Positions 15,390 through 24,082 of a DNA stretch of 32,588 nucleotides are shown here, piece by piece; position 1 is the stretch's first letter; every line of letters starts with the position of its first letter. Where the stretch lies: NCBI GenBank assembly GCA_016872975.1, contig VGYL01000005.1:1-32588 (forward strand). Reading direction: 5' to 3'. Under the pieces are notes generated by a model that searched no databases, had not been told where the DNA came from, and saw nothing but the letters and a program-made list of their open reading frames with translations. The position numbers were made by a program, and so were the translations under genes. Origin of the DNA: Planctomycetota bacterium. GTDB lineage: Bacteria; Planctomycetota; Phycisphaerae; Sedimentisphaerales; Anaerobacaceae.

Positions 15390-16595
15390 AGGGGGGGCGA
15401 GTGTTTCGAGGATTTCCAGCGACTGCGGGAAGACCCGGGATTGAGCGAGATGATCGGGCACGGGATTCCCTCGCCCGAGGCGGCGCGGAAGTTTCTGTAT
15501 CAGTTTCACGAGGAAGAAAAGATCGAGGAGGCCAAGCAGCGGCGCCGGGGCGAGGAGATCGCCTACATTCCCGCGGAGAGCGAAGCGCTGGTGGGGCTGG
15601 GTTGGGTGAACCGCGGCTTGGTGCAGGAGTTGGGGCGGCGGTGTCCCGACCAGCGGATCGCCACAGTGGACCAGGACGCAACCATCATCGAGAGCCGCAA
15701 GCAGGAGGCCTTGCGGACGTACGAAGGAGAACGGGGTTACCAGCCCATGCTGGCGGTGTGGGCGGAGCTGAACGTGGTGCTGGCCGATGAGTTCCGGGAT
15801 GGGAATGTGCCGGCGATGATGGAACCGCTCACTGTGGCGAAGCGGGCGTTCGCGGCGCTGCCGGAGACGGTGACGACGTACTACTACCGGGGCGATTCCG
15901 CCTGTCATGAAAGCGATCTGATCAACTGGCTGCGAAACGAGAAGCGTACGGAGGGGCCGCGCGGACGCATCGGCTTCGCGATCAGCGCCCGGATGAGCGA
16001 GCCCCTGCACAAGGCCATCGAGAAGGTGCCGGAAGCAGCGTGGGAGCCCTATGGGGCCGCGCATCCGGTGGAGATCCGGGAATGCGCAGAGGTGAGCTTT
16101 GTGCCCGGCGAGAAGTCCGAGCACAAGGACACGCAGCCGCTCCGTTACCTTGCGATCCGGATTCGGCAACGGCAGGAGAGCCTGTTTGCCGACGGCAGCA
16201 AGGTGAAGCACTTCGCGGTGGTGACGAACATCCGGGAGTGGAAGGCGGGACGGTTGATTGAGTGGCACCGGGAGAAGGCGGGAACGATTGAAGGCGTGCA
16301 TGACGTGGTCAAGAACGAACTGGCGGCGGGGGTGATGCCGTCGAAGTACTTCGGGACCAATGCGGCGTGGCTGCGCTTGGCGGTGATCGCACACAACGTG
16401 ATGACGGCGCTGAAGAGGCTGGCACTGCCGGCGGAACTGCTGACGGCGCGGCCGAAGCGGCTACGGTTTTTGATCTTCAACACGCCGGGCCGGCTGGTGC
16501 ATCACGCCCGCCGCCTGGTACTGCGTCTGGCCACGACCGCGGCCCGGCTGGCCGAATGGCTGGCGGCGCTGAGGATGCTGCCCATCCGCGTGTAG
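15390..16595 (+). pseudogene. IS1380-family transposase, 5'-truncated
   Basis: Homology starts at about 15390 with GGECFEDFQRLREDPGL and runs for about 400 residues to the stop at 16593. Family features are clear: IATVDQDATIIESRKQEAL, GERGYQPMLAVWAELNVVL, TYYYRGDSACHESDLINWL, GFAISARMSEPLH, and EWHREKAGTIEGVHDVVKNELAAGVMPSKYFGTNAAWLRLAVIAHNV split over the last third. These hold the DDE residues of the DDE_Tnp_1-type fold. The roughly 60 N-terminal residues before GGE that normal members have are absent; upstream codons (from 15270) read through the TGACCC repeat remnant and look unrelated. No start fits the family. The copy is therefore probably inactive. I could not identify its terminal repeats. 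Confidence 0.82.
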
Positions 16596-17030
16596 CCGGT
16601 CTTCGGGAAACCTTATCGACGGATTTGCAGACCACTTCTTGGCAGGCCGCAGGTGGAGGTGTGGCTCCCCCCGGCGTTGGAGCGTCGCCTAAGGGGCAAA
16701 GGACGCTCAAGGTCAGCCAACGACACGCCGCGACGCGAGAACACGCCTGATTGCGCAGTCGCCGCAGCCACCCTCAGGGGCCGTGCCCTTGCATCCAGGT
16801 GGCTACGGACGGATCAGGGCGGGCCGATTTCCATTGACAGGGTCTTCAGTCTGTGCTACACATACGAACAGGTTGACAAGGCAGCGCTGAACACCGAACG
16901 GAGTTGCACCCTCCGGGCCGGCAGGGGTAAGCGCTGCTAGTATGCCAGCCGGGTCTCTGCGCCACGGCGGCTAAGGGAAAGAACGGAGGGCACGTGCGCC
17001 AAGCCGCGGGTGCCCTGGAAGGAGGGAGTG
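16596..17030 (+). other. Upstream region of the TonB receptor gene
   Basis: This 435-bp segment has no supportable gene. It holds the 3' flank of the IS1380-type remnant, a plausible sigma-70-type promoter at 16834-16862 and a GGAGG ribosome-binding site at 17021-17025. Confidence 0.5.
16834..16862 (+). promoter_or_regulatory. Candidate promoter for the TonB receptor gene
   Basis: A perfect TTGACA (16834-16839) is followed after 17 nt by TACACA (16857-16862). The -35 and spacing are ideal, the -10 only moderate. It lies about 170 bp before the receptor start. Confidence 0.4.
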
Positions 17031-20000
17031 GTGTCTGTACAATCCATAGCCCGGGCGATGCTGCCGATCCTGATGCTGGGTCTCACGCAAATGGCGTGGC
17101 CCCAGTTCAGCAGCAATGTGCAAGGTGTCGTGCAGGATCCGTCTCTTGCGGTCATCCCCGGCGTGACAGTCACGCTAACAAACCTCGCGACGGGCGTAGA
17201 AGTCACCACCGTAACGAGCGACTCGGGAGTGTACCGCTTCAGCAGCCTGGCGCCGGGCCGGTACCTGGTATCGGCACGTGCCAGCGGGTTTCAGCCAACC
17301 ACTCTGGAGATCACGCTTCAAACCGCGCAAACGGCCGGCGTAAATCTCGTTCTGCAAGTGCGGGGAACCGCCGAGGAGGTGACGATCTCGGCCCAGGCGC
17401 CGGTCTTGAACATCGCCGAAACGCGAATTCAGACCACAATCGAGCGCGAAGTCCTGCAAGAGCTGCCGCTGAAGAGCCGCGATGGTCTGGGGCTCGCGGT
17501 CATAGCGCCGGGCGTGACCGGACTCGGCGCCAGCGGGGGCACGGGCTTCGGCGCCGCCGACAACTTCGCCAATGAGCGCATGCTCGACTTCAACGCCGGT
17601 GGGCGCAACCTAAGCGGCAACCAGTACACCGTGGACGGGCTCAACGTGACCAGCAACATCATGCAGGGGACGACGAACCTCTCGCCCAACCCTGACTCGA
17701 TCGAGGAAATCGCCATCCAAACCAACACCTTTAGCGTCGAGGGGGGCTGGGGCAGTTCGATCCAGATTGCCGTCACCACGAAGTCTGGCAGTAACGACTT
17801 CCACGGCACCGCCAACTACATGTTCAACAACCAGCACCTGACCGCCCGGACGGTGTTTACCCAGAAGTACGAGCCGTTCAAGAAGCACTACATCACCGGC
17901 ACCTTGGGCGGGCCGGTGGTTCGGAATAAGACGTTCTTCTTCGTCTCCACGGAAGCTCTGCGATCGCAGATCTCCATGGGTGACTCGGTGAGAACCTTCG
18001 AGAGCACCGAGTTCGTCAACTGGGCCAAGGCCAACTTCCCGAATTCGCTGGGCACGAAGATTCTGGCCGGCTATCCCATGCGCGACACCACCATCACAGG
18101 GGTGGTCCGCACGGCGGCGGACGTTTTGGGAGCCGAGTGCGGCACACCCGCGGCGCGGAACGTGCCCTGCAACATGCCCATGGTCATGACCGGCCTGTTT
18201 CGACGCAACGTGGCGCGCAACGCCATCCAGTGGAACGTGCGCGCGGATCAGTATCTGAACGCCAATCGCGACCGCTTCTATGTCAACTATTACAAGAAGG
18301 TCCTGGACATACAGCCGCTGATCCTGCGCCAGGGCGTCGAGAACTACAAGGACGACGATACCGTGCCCGCGCTGCAGGCCAGCTGGTCGCATACCTTCTC
18401 GCCCAGCCTGCTCAACGAGGTCGGCTTCGGCTACCTGCGGATGCAGGGGAAACGCAATTTCACCGAGCAGGAAGCGATGAAGCTGCCCAGCATCAGCATC
18501 GGCTTCCAGGGCACCGGCATCAGCCTCGGCGGACCCAACACCTGGATTCAGCACAACTATAACTGGCGTGACGTGCTGAGCTGGGTGCGAGGCTCGCACT
18601 CGCTGAGGTTCGGGTTCGGAGCCTGGCATGGTGACGACGACGCGCGGTTCCACGGCGGCTCAGCCAAGCCGTCCTTCTACTTCAACAACCTGCTCGACTT
18701 GGTGCTGGACAATCCCTACAGCCAGTCCGGCCTCGCCTTCGACCCGCTGACCGGCAAGGTCGCGAAATACGATTACTGGTTCAAGCTGACCACCTTCGGC
18801 GCGTTCGTCCAGGACGAGTGGAAAGCCAGGCCCAACGTCACCGTCACGGCGGGAGTCCGTTGGGACGACTACGGTAACCACTACCCCGCCGGGGAAACCA
18901 AGCTCGGCAATATCGTTCTCGGCCAAGGCAGCACGATGGACGAGAGGATCGCTGCCGCGGCGGTGCGCCAGATGCCCGGCATGTATTACAGACGGCAGAA
19001 CAAGAATATCACCCCCCGGGTCGGCATCGCCTGGGATCCCAGCCGCGCGGGCAGGTGGTCCATCCGGGGCGGTATCGGCCTCTACCGGGACTGGATACCG
19101 CTGGGCGAGGAGAACCGTATCCGCGCGAACCCTCCAAGCTTCATCTTCCCGACGCTTTACGCGCACGGGGATCCGAAGCCCGTCTTCTCCATGGGCACCA
19201 GCACGAAGTACCCCTTCGGCTTTGCGCTCCCGACCATCCCGGCGGCCGACCTTGACGAGAGGGGCGGGTTGAAGGGTGTGCAGGCAAACGTCGGCGGCGT
19301 GGATCCGGCAATCAGGGCGCCGAAGACCATAAGCTACCTGGCCGGATTCGAACGCCAGCTCGTCGGCGCTCTGGTCGGAGGTGCGACGTACAGCGGCTCG
19401 CGCAGCTGGGATCACATCAACGGCACCGATTTCAACCGCTTCCCCGGAGATCTGCTCGACGGCAAACTCCACCGCCTGAACCCCAGCTTCGGGCAGATGA
19501 TCTACGAACTGAACCGCAACAAGATCTACTACAACGGGATGATCCTTACGCTGCGCGGCCGCTGGGGGCCCGGCAGCTTCCAGAGCTCCTACACTCTGGC
19601 CAAGGTCGAGGACTACGGCCAGGGGGGCTCGCGGATCAACCGGGATGGCGGGTTTAACTATCCCGACCAGCATGAATTCGAGCTGTACAAGTCCTATGCT
19701 GATTGGGATATCCGCCAGCGGTTTTCCCTGAGTGGCGTATACAATCTGCCCACCCCGCACGGGCACCCCGTTCTGAAGGTCCTGTTTGGACGGTGGACCC
19801 TGTCGTCGGTCACCATTCTGCAAAGCGGAACTCCGTTCATGGTGGTCAACACCAGCCCGTTCAATCCGATTCGCGATGCGACCGGAAAGGTGGTCGGCTA
19901 CCGTCCCGGCAGCGGCGATTACAACGCCGATGGTTTGAACTACGACTACCCCAACGCTCCAAGCAGGGACCTCACCGGAAAGCACAGCCGCCAGGACTAT

Positions 20001-20303
20001 ATCCGGGGGATCTTCACGGCCGCTGACTTCCCCGCTCCGGCCCCGGGGACACAAGGCAACCTCAAGCGGCATCCGTACCGCAACCCGGGGTTCATTAGTG
20101 TCGATACGGCAGCGATCAAGAACGTACCCGTGCCGCCGCTTGGCGAGCGCGGAAATCTTCAACTTCGGTTCGAGTTCTTCAACGTGCTGAACCGGGTCAA
20201 CCTCCTGGGAGTAAGCGGCAGCGTCACCGGCGCCACCTTCGGGCGGGTGACTTCCACCCTGGATCCGCGCATCATTCAGTTGGCCGCGCGGATCTCGTTT
20301 TAG
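17031..20303 (+). CDS. TonB-dependent outer-membrane receptor with N-terminal carboxypeptidase-regulatory-like domain
   Basis: This 1,090-residue receptor starts best at GTG 17031, five bases after GGAGG; the track start at 17010 adds seven residues. A signal peptide (about 1-25, ending MAWPQ) is followed by a carboxypeptidase-regulatory-like beta-sandwich at about 28-110 (VQGVVQDPSLAVIPGVTVTLTN, GVYRFSSLAPGRYLV). Next come a plug domain at about 128-240 (ETRIQTTIEREVLQELPL, NQYTVDGLNVTSN) and a long beta-barrel ending in F (RIIQLAARISF), as expected for an outer-membrane protein. This architecture is abundant in Acidobacteriota. It probably imports oligosaccharides freed by the neighbouring secreted glycosidases. 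No SusD-like partner is visible. A strong hairpin follows the stop. Confidence 0.93.
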   Translation: MSVQSIARAMLPILMLGLTQMAWPQFSSNVQGVVQDPSLAVIPGVTVTLTNLATGVEVTTVTSDSGVYRFSSLAPGRYLVSARASGFQPTTLEITLQTAQTAGVNLVLQVRGTAEEVTISAQAPVLNIAETRIQTTIEREVLQELPLKSRDGLGLAVIAPGVTGLGASGGTGFGAADNFANERMLDFNAGGRNLSGNQYTVDGLNVTSNIMQGTTNLSPNPDSIEEIAIQTNTFSVEGGWGSSIQIAVTTKSGSNDFHGTANYMFNNQHLTARTVFTQKYEPFKKHYITGTLGGPVVRNKTFFFVSTEALRSQISMGDSVRTFESTEFVNWAKANFPNSLGTKILAGYPMRDTTITGVVRTAADVLGAECGTPAARNVPCNMPMVMTGLFRRNVARNAIQWNVRADQYLNANRDRFYVNYYKKVLDIQPLILRQGVENYKDDDTVPALQASWSHTFSPSLLNEVGFGYLRMQGKRNFTEQEAMKLPSISIGFQGTGISLGGPNTWIQHNYNWRDVLSWVRGSHSLRFGFGAWHGDDDARFHGGSAKPSFYFNNLLDLVLDNPYSQSGLAFDPLTGKVAKYDYWFKLTTFGAFVQDEWKARPNVTVTAGVRWDDYGNHYPAGETKLGNIVLGQGSTMDERIAAAAVRQMPGMYYRRQNKNITPRVGIAWDPSRAGRWSIRGGIGLYRDWIPLGEENRIRANPPSFIFPTLYAHGDPKPVFSMGTSTKYPFGFALPTIPAADLDERGGLKGVQANVGGVDPAIRAPKTISYLAGFERQLVGALVGGATYSGSRSWDHINGTDFNRFPGDLLDGKLHRLNPSFGQMIYELNRNKIYYNGMILTLRGRWGPGSFQSSYTLAKVEDYGQGGSRINRDGGFNYPDQHEFELYKSYADWDIRQRFSLSGVYNLPTPHGHPVLKVLFGRWTLSSVTILQSGTPFMVVNTSPFNPIRDATGKVVGYRPGSGDYNADGLNYDYPNAPSRDLTGKHSRQDYIRGIFTAADFPAPAPGTQGNLKRHPYRNPGFISVDTAAIKNVPVPPLGERGNLQLRFEFFNVLNRVNLLGVSGSVTGATFGRVTSTLDPRIIQLAARISF

Positions 20304-20311
20304 GTCCGCAT

Positions 20312-20337
20312 ACGGGGGCGACTCTGGTCGCCCCCGT
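20312..20337 (+). terminator. Strong hairpin after the TonB receptor gene
   Basis: ACGGGGGCGAC pairs perfectly with GTCGCCCCCGT (11 bp, TCTG loop) 9 bp after the stop. There is no T-run, so it may act as an attenuator or 3' stabiliser rather than a classical terminator. Confidence 0.55.
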
Positions 20338-20352
20338 CCGAGTCTGCTCCCG

Positions 20353-21504
20353 ATGACACCGCACCTCAAGCGGGCTGCGCTTGCGACCGGCTGTGTGGCC
20401 CGCCTGTGCGCCCTGGCGCCGGCGGCCGAACCCGACTGGCGCTCCCAGGGCATCCTGTATCTCGAGGACTCTCCGCACGCAAAGTTGCGCTCCGTTCCTG
20501 TCCGTGCCGTGAAACTGGGCGAGGGATTCTGGTCCCGCCGAATGCAGGTCACCGTGGAACGGAGTATACCGACCCTCCTGCCGCTCATGGAAGAGAAGGG
20601 CGTGGTGGATAATTTCCGCTGCCTCTCGGGACGCAAGGACGACCCCCGGCGCGGGGCCCTGTTCACCGATTCCGATCTCTACAAGTGGATGGAAGCGGTC
20701 GCCTTCGTGCTCCAGCGCGAGGACCGCCCGGAGCTTCGCTCCACGCTCGACAGGATCATTGACGAGGTCGTAGCCGCACAGGAGCCGAGCGGATACCTGA
20801 ACACCTACTATGTCGACGAACGGCGACCGCTGCGTTTCGCGCAGATGCAGAGCGGCCACGAGCTGTACTGCCTGGGGCACATGCTACAGGCCGGCATCGA
20901 GAAGACGGACTACCCGTGGAGCGACACCGTCGAGATCACAGTCGCGCCCGCGGCGGCTGCCGATTTCACTCTTCATCTCCGCATCCCGGGCTGGGCCCCG
21001 TCGGCCGCCGTCGCCGTGAACGGCAGCGCGTGGCAGGGCGCCGCGCAACCCGGCAGCTATCTTCCCCTGCGCCGGCGCTGGCGCCCTGGCGACAAGGTCG
21101 CAGTGAAATTCGACCTCCGGCCCCGCCTCATCCAGGCGCATCCCTATTCCAGGGACAACCACGGCAGAGCCGCGCTCGAACGAGGGCCGCTGGTGTATTG
21201 CCTGGCGCAGATCGACCAGGAGGGAGTCACGTCCCTGGCCGAGGTGTCCCTGGCGCTGGGCCCCGAACCCTGGAACCGGTTTCAGTCCGAGGATCGGCCC
21301 GACTTGCTCGACGGAATCCGGACCCTGCGCCACAAGGGCGCCGTTTGCCCCAACTCTCCCATCGAGGAACCGCTCTACCGCGCCCTTGCGGCAACGCCCG
21401 CCAGGCCCGTTCGGCAAGCGGAACTTGTTTTTGTTCCCTACTACACCTACGGCAACCGCGGGCGCAGCCCGCTGCTGGTTTGGGTGAAGTACACGTGGAA
21501 CTGA
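20353..21504 (+). pseudogene. GH127 paralogue with in-frame deletion of the catalytic core
   Basis: The 383-residue ORF aligns by eye with the intact GH127 at 11890. Its first part matches closely (DSPHAKLRSVPVRAVKLGEGFW, DSDLYKWMEAVAFVLQ, GYLNTYYVDE, GHELYCLGHMLQAGI). It then jumps directly to the C-terminal domains (TDYPWSDTVEITVAPAAAADF, RIPGWAPSAAVAVNG, LVFVPYYTYGNRGRSPLLVW). The missing part corresponds to about residues 176-456 of the intact enzyme, roughly 280 residues, and removes the TESC and CCPPN motifs, so it cannot be a normal arabinofuranosidase. The frame is kept and the protein still has a leader-like N-terminus and complete ends. It could be a dead gene, an assembly collapse, or a retained non-catalytic protein. 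Confidence 0.8.
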
Positions 21505-21528
21505 AATGAACAGAACGAGGTGAAATCA

Positions 21529-24033
21529 ATGACGCCAATCCGTGCCCGGCTCGCGAAGCCGGCGGCCTGTCTGGTGCTGCTTGTGGCGGTGGGATCGCCG
21601 GTGCAGGCCTCTGCGCCCGCGCGGCGCGACGACACCAAGGTCACCGCCGTCGAAACTCTTCCCCCGAAAGGCAAAAACGATTATTACGTCGGCAACCGGG
21701 AACCGCTGTTGCCGAGCACGCTGATCAAGCTGCCCATCGGCAGCATCCGGCCCGACGGCTGGGTGCGGCGCCAACTCGAATTCAAAGCCGAAGGCTTCAT
21801 CGGTCACCTCACGGAGATCAGCGAGTTTTGCAGGTTTGACGGCAATGCGTGGACCCATCCCAGCGGCCAGGGCAAGTACGGCTGGGAGGAGGTTCCCTAC
21901 TGGCTGCGGGGCTTCTGGAACCTGGGTCATATCCTGGACGATAAGCGCATCTCCACGGAGGCCCAGCGATGGGTTGAAGCGGTCCTCGCCAGCCAGCGGC
22001 CCGACGGTTACTTCGGCAGCCAGAGCAACCTCGACGGCGACCGGTTCCCTCGCGGCTCCAACGTCCCGGACCTCTGGCCGAACATGGTCATGCTGTACCC
22101 GCTGCGCTCCTACTACGAAGCGACTGGAGACAAGCGCGTGCTGTCGTTCATGTTGAAATACTTCCGCTGGCAGACGACAATTCCGCTGAACCGTTTTCTG
22201 CCGTTCAGCTGGCAGCACTGGCGCGCGGGCGACAACCTCGACAGCATCTACTGGCTTTATAACCGCACCGGCGAAAGCTGGCTGCTCGACCTGGCCCGCG
22301 TAAACCACGAGCGTACCGCCGGCTGGGTGGGGGGGATACCGACCTGGCACGTTGTCAACATTGCCGAGTGTTTCCGCGCGCCGGCGCAATTCTATCAGCA
22401 ATCGAAGGACATTCGGTATCTGCGCGAGACGGAGCGGGTCTACGACACGGTATTCGAGATCTACGGCCAGGTGTCCGGCGGCCTCTACGGCGCGGACGAA
22501 AACGCGCGGCCCGGCTTTACCGGACCGCGCCAGGCAGCGGAGACCTGCGCGAAAGCCGAGATGATGTACAGTGACTATCTGCTGGTCGGCATCAGCGGCG
22601 ATGGGAAGTGGGCCGACCGCGCCGAGGACATTGCCTTCAACTCCCTGCCTGCCTCGATGACACCGGATCTGAAGGGCCTCCACTACCTGACCGCCCCCAA
22701 TCAGATTCAGCTCGATCGTCAGAACAAGGCGCCGATGATACAGAACGGCGGCGATATGTACTCCTACAACCCTCACCAGTACCGGTGTTGCCAGCACAAC
22801 GTGGCGTTTGCCTGGCCCTACTACGCGGAGCACCTGTGGATGGCCACGCCGAATAACGGTCTCGCGCCGGTGCTCTACGCTCCCAGCCAGGTAACCGCCA
22901 GGGTGGGCGACGGGACGAAGGTGACGATCACCGAAACCACGGACTATCCGTTTGACGAGATCGTCACCTTCAGCGTATCGTCTCCGAAGCCGGTGCGCTT
23001 CCCGATGACGCTGCGAGTGCCGGCCTGGTGCAAGGCGCCGAAGTTGCGCGTCAACGGGCAGCAACAGGCGCTGCCCGTGAACGCGCGCGGATGGCTCGTC
23101 GTGGAACGCACCTGGAGCAACGGAGACAAGCTCGAACTCGAGCTGCCGATGGAGATTGCCACCACGCAATGGTCGAGAAACAGAAACACGGTTTCGGTAC
23201 ATCGCGGCCCGCTGACCTACTCGCTGCGGATTGGCGAGAGATGGGAGCGCAAGGAAGGCACGGACAAGTGGCCCGGCTTTGAGGTGTACCCCACCACCGC
23301 CTGGAACTACGGCCTCCTCGTGGACCTGAAGTCTCCGGCCGCCTCCTTCGAGGTTGTCCGGAAGCCGGGCCCTCTGGCGGCGCAGCCGTTTACCGTGGAT
23401 GCAGCCCCGATCGTGCTGCGCGCGAAGGGCAAGCGCATCCCCGAATGGAAGCAGGAGTCCAACGGTCTGGTTGCCGAGGTGCAGCAGAGCCCGGTGCGGT
23501 CCACCGCGCCGGTAGAGGAGATCACGCTCATCCCGATGGGCTGTGCGCGCCTGCGCATCGCGTCGTTCCCCCAGATCGGCGAAGGCCCGGACGCGCGTGT
23601 CTGGCAGGATTCCCTCCCCATCATCCTCTACTCCAACGCGTCTCACTTCGAACAGCCCACCGCGATCAACGATGGTGTTCTGCCCCGCAACTCAGACGAT
23701 CCCGATACGCCGCGTTTCACCTGGGATGGCCGGCGCGGCATGCTGGAATGGGTGGAATACCAGTACGGGGTTCCGCGGCGGTTTTCCGCGACCGAGGTCT
23801 ACTGGGCTGAGGACAAGTCCCCGCGCGCGCCCTGCCACCTGCCCGAGTTCTGGGAGGTGCAATGGTGGGACGGCAGCCGATGGCACGCCGTCAGCCGCAC
23901 CTCCGAGTACGAAACACGCGCGGACGGGCTCAGCCGTGTCAGCTTCCAGCCGGTCGAAACCAAGCGGGTCCGTTTGAGAGTCCAGACGCAAGAGCGTTTC
24001 GCGGCGGGCATTTACGAGTGGCGCCTGCAGTGA
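21529..24033 (+). CDS. Large GH127-related (DUF1680-like) glycosidase with C-terminal discoidin-like region
   Basis: The protein has 834 residues from ATG 21529; GAGG lies at 21517-21520, and the track start at 21520 (GTG) adds three residues. A signal peptide is present (ACLVLLVAVGSPVQASA). The helical barrel shows GYFGSQ, DLWPNMVMLYPLRSYYEATGD, and a GH127-type active-site set: E338 and C340 in AAETCAKAEM, and C420-C421 in YRCCQHN. The motif surroundings differ from the canonical TESC and CCPPN, so it is probably a distant branch or a related family such as GH146-like. Beta-sandwich domains follow, and the last 130 residues (NASHFEQPTAINDG to the end) look like an F5/8-type sugar-binding module. 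It lies 24 bp after the gutted GH127 and probably shares its transcript. Confidence 0.8.
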   Translation: MTPIRARLAKPAACLVLLVAVGSPVQASAPARRDDTKVTAVETLPPKGKNDYYVGNREPLLPSTLIKLPIGSIRPDGWVRRQLEFKAEGFIGHLTEISEFCRFDGNAWTHPSGQGKYGWEEVPYWLRGFWNLGHILDDKRISTEAQRWVEAVLASQRPDGYFGSQSNLDGDRFPRGSNVPDLWPNMVMLYPLRSYYEATGDKRVLSFMLKYFRWQTTIPLNRFLPFSWQHWRAGDNLDSIYWLYNRTGESWLLDLARVNHERTAGWVGGIPTWHVVNIAECFRAPAQFYQQSKDIRYLRETERVYDTVFEIYGQVSGGLYGADENARPGFTGPRQAAETCAKAEMMYSDYLLVGISGDGKWADRAEDIAFNSLPASMTPDLKGLHYLTAPNQIQLDRQNKAPMIQNGGDMYSYNPHQYRCCQHNVAFAWPYYAEHLWMATPNNGLAPVLYAPSQVTARVGDGTKVTITETTDYPFDEIVTFSVSSPKPVRFPMTLRVPAWCKAPKLRVNGQQQALPVNARGWLVVERTWSNGDKLELELPMEIATTQWSRNRNTVSVHRGPLTYSLRIGERWERKEGTDKWPGFEVYPTTAWNYGLLVDLKSPAASFEVVRKPGPLAAQPFTVDAAPIVLRAKGKRIPEWKQESNGLVAEVQQSPVRSTAPVEEITLIPMGCARLRIASFPQIGEGPDARVWQDSLPIILYSNASHFEQPTAINDGVLPRNSDDPDTPRFTWDGRRGMLEWVEYQYGVPRRFSATEVYWAEDKSPRAPCHLPEFWEVQWWDGSRWHAVSRTSEYETRADGLSRVSFQPVETKRVRLRVQTQERFAAGIYEWRLQ

Positions 24034-24082
24034 CTCGTCCCGGTTGCGCTTGCTAAGCGCCGGGCCACGGTAGTATGGAGCG

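Noticed and set aside
15192-16394. 400-residue minus-strand ORF
   Set aside because: It is antisense to the IS1380-type transposase and is rich in H, R, P and L without a domain.
18660-20666. 668-residue minus-strand ORF
   Set aside because: It is antisense to the TonB receptor, which has clear domains; the ORF also crosses the receptor-GH127 boundary.
21526-23646. 706-residue minus-strand ORF
   Set aside because: It is the shadow of the GH127-related gene, with no recognisable motif.
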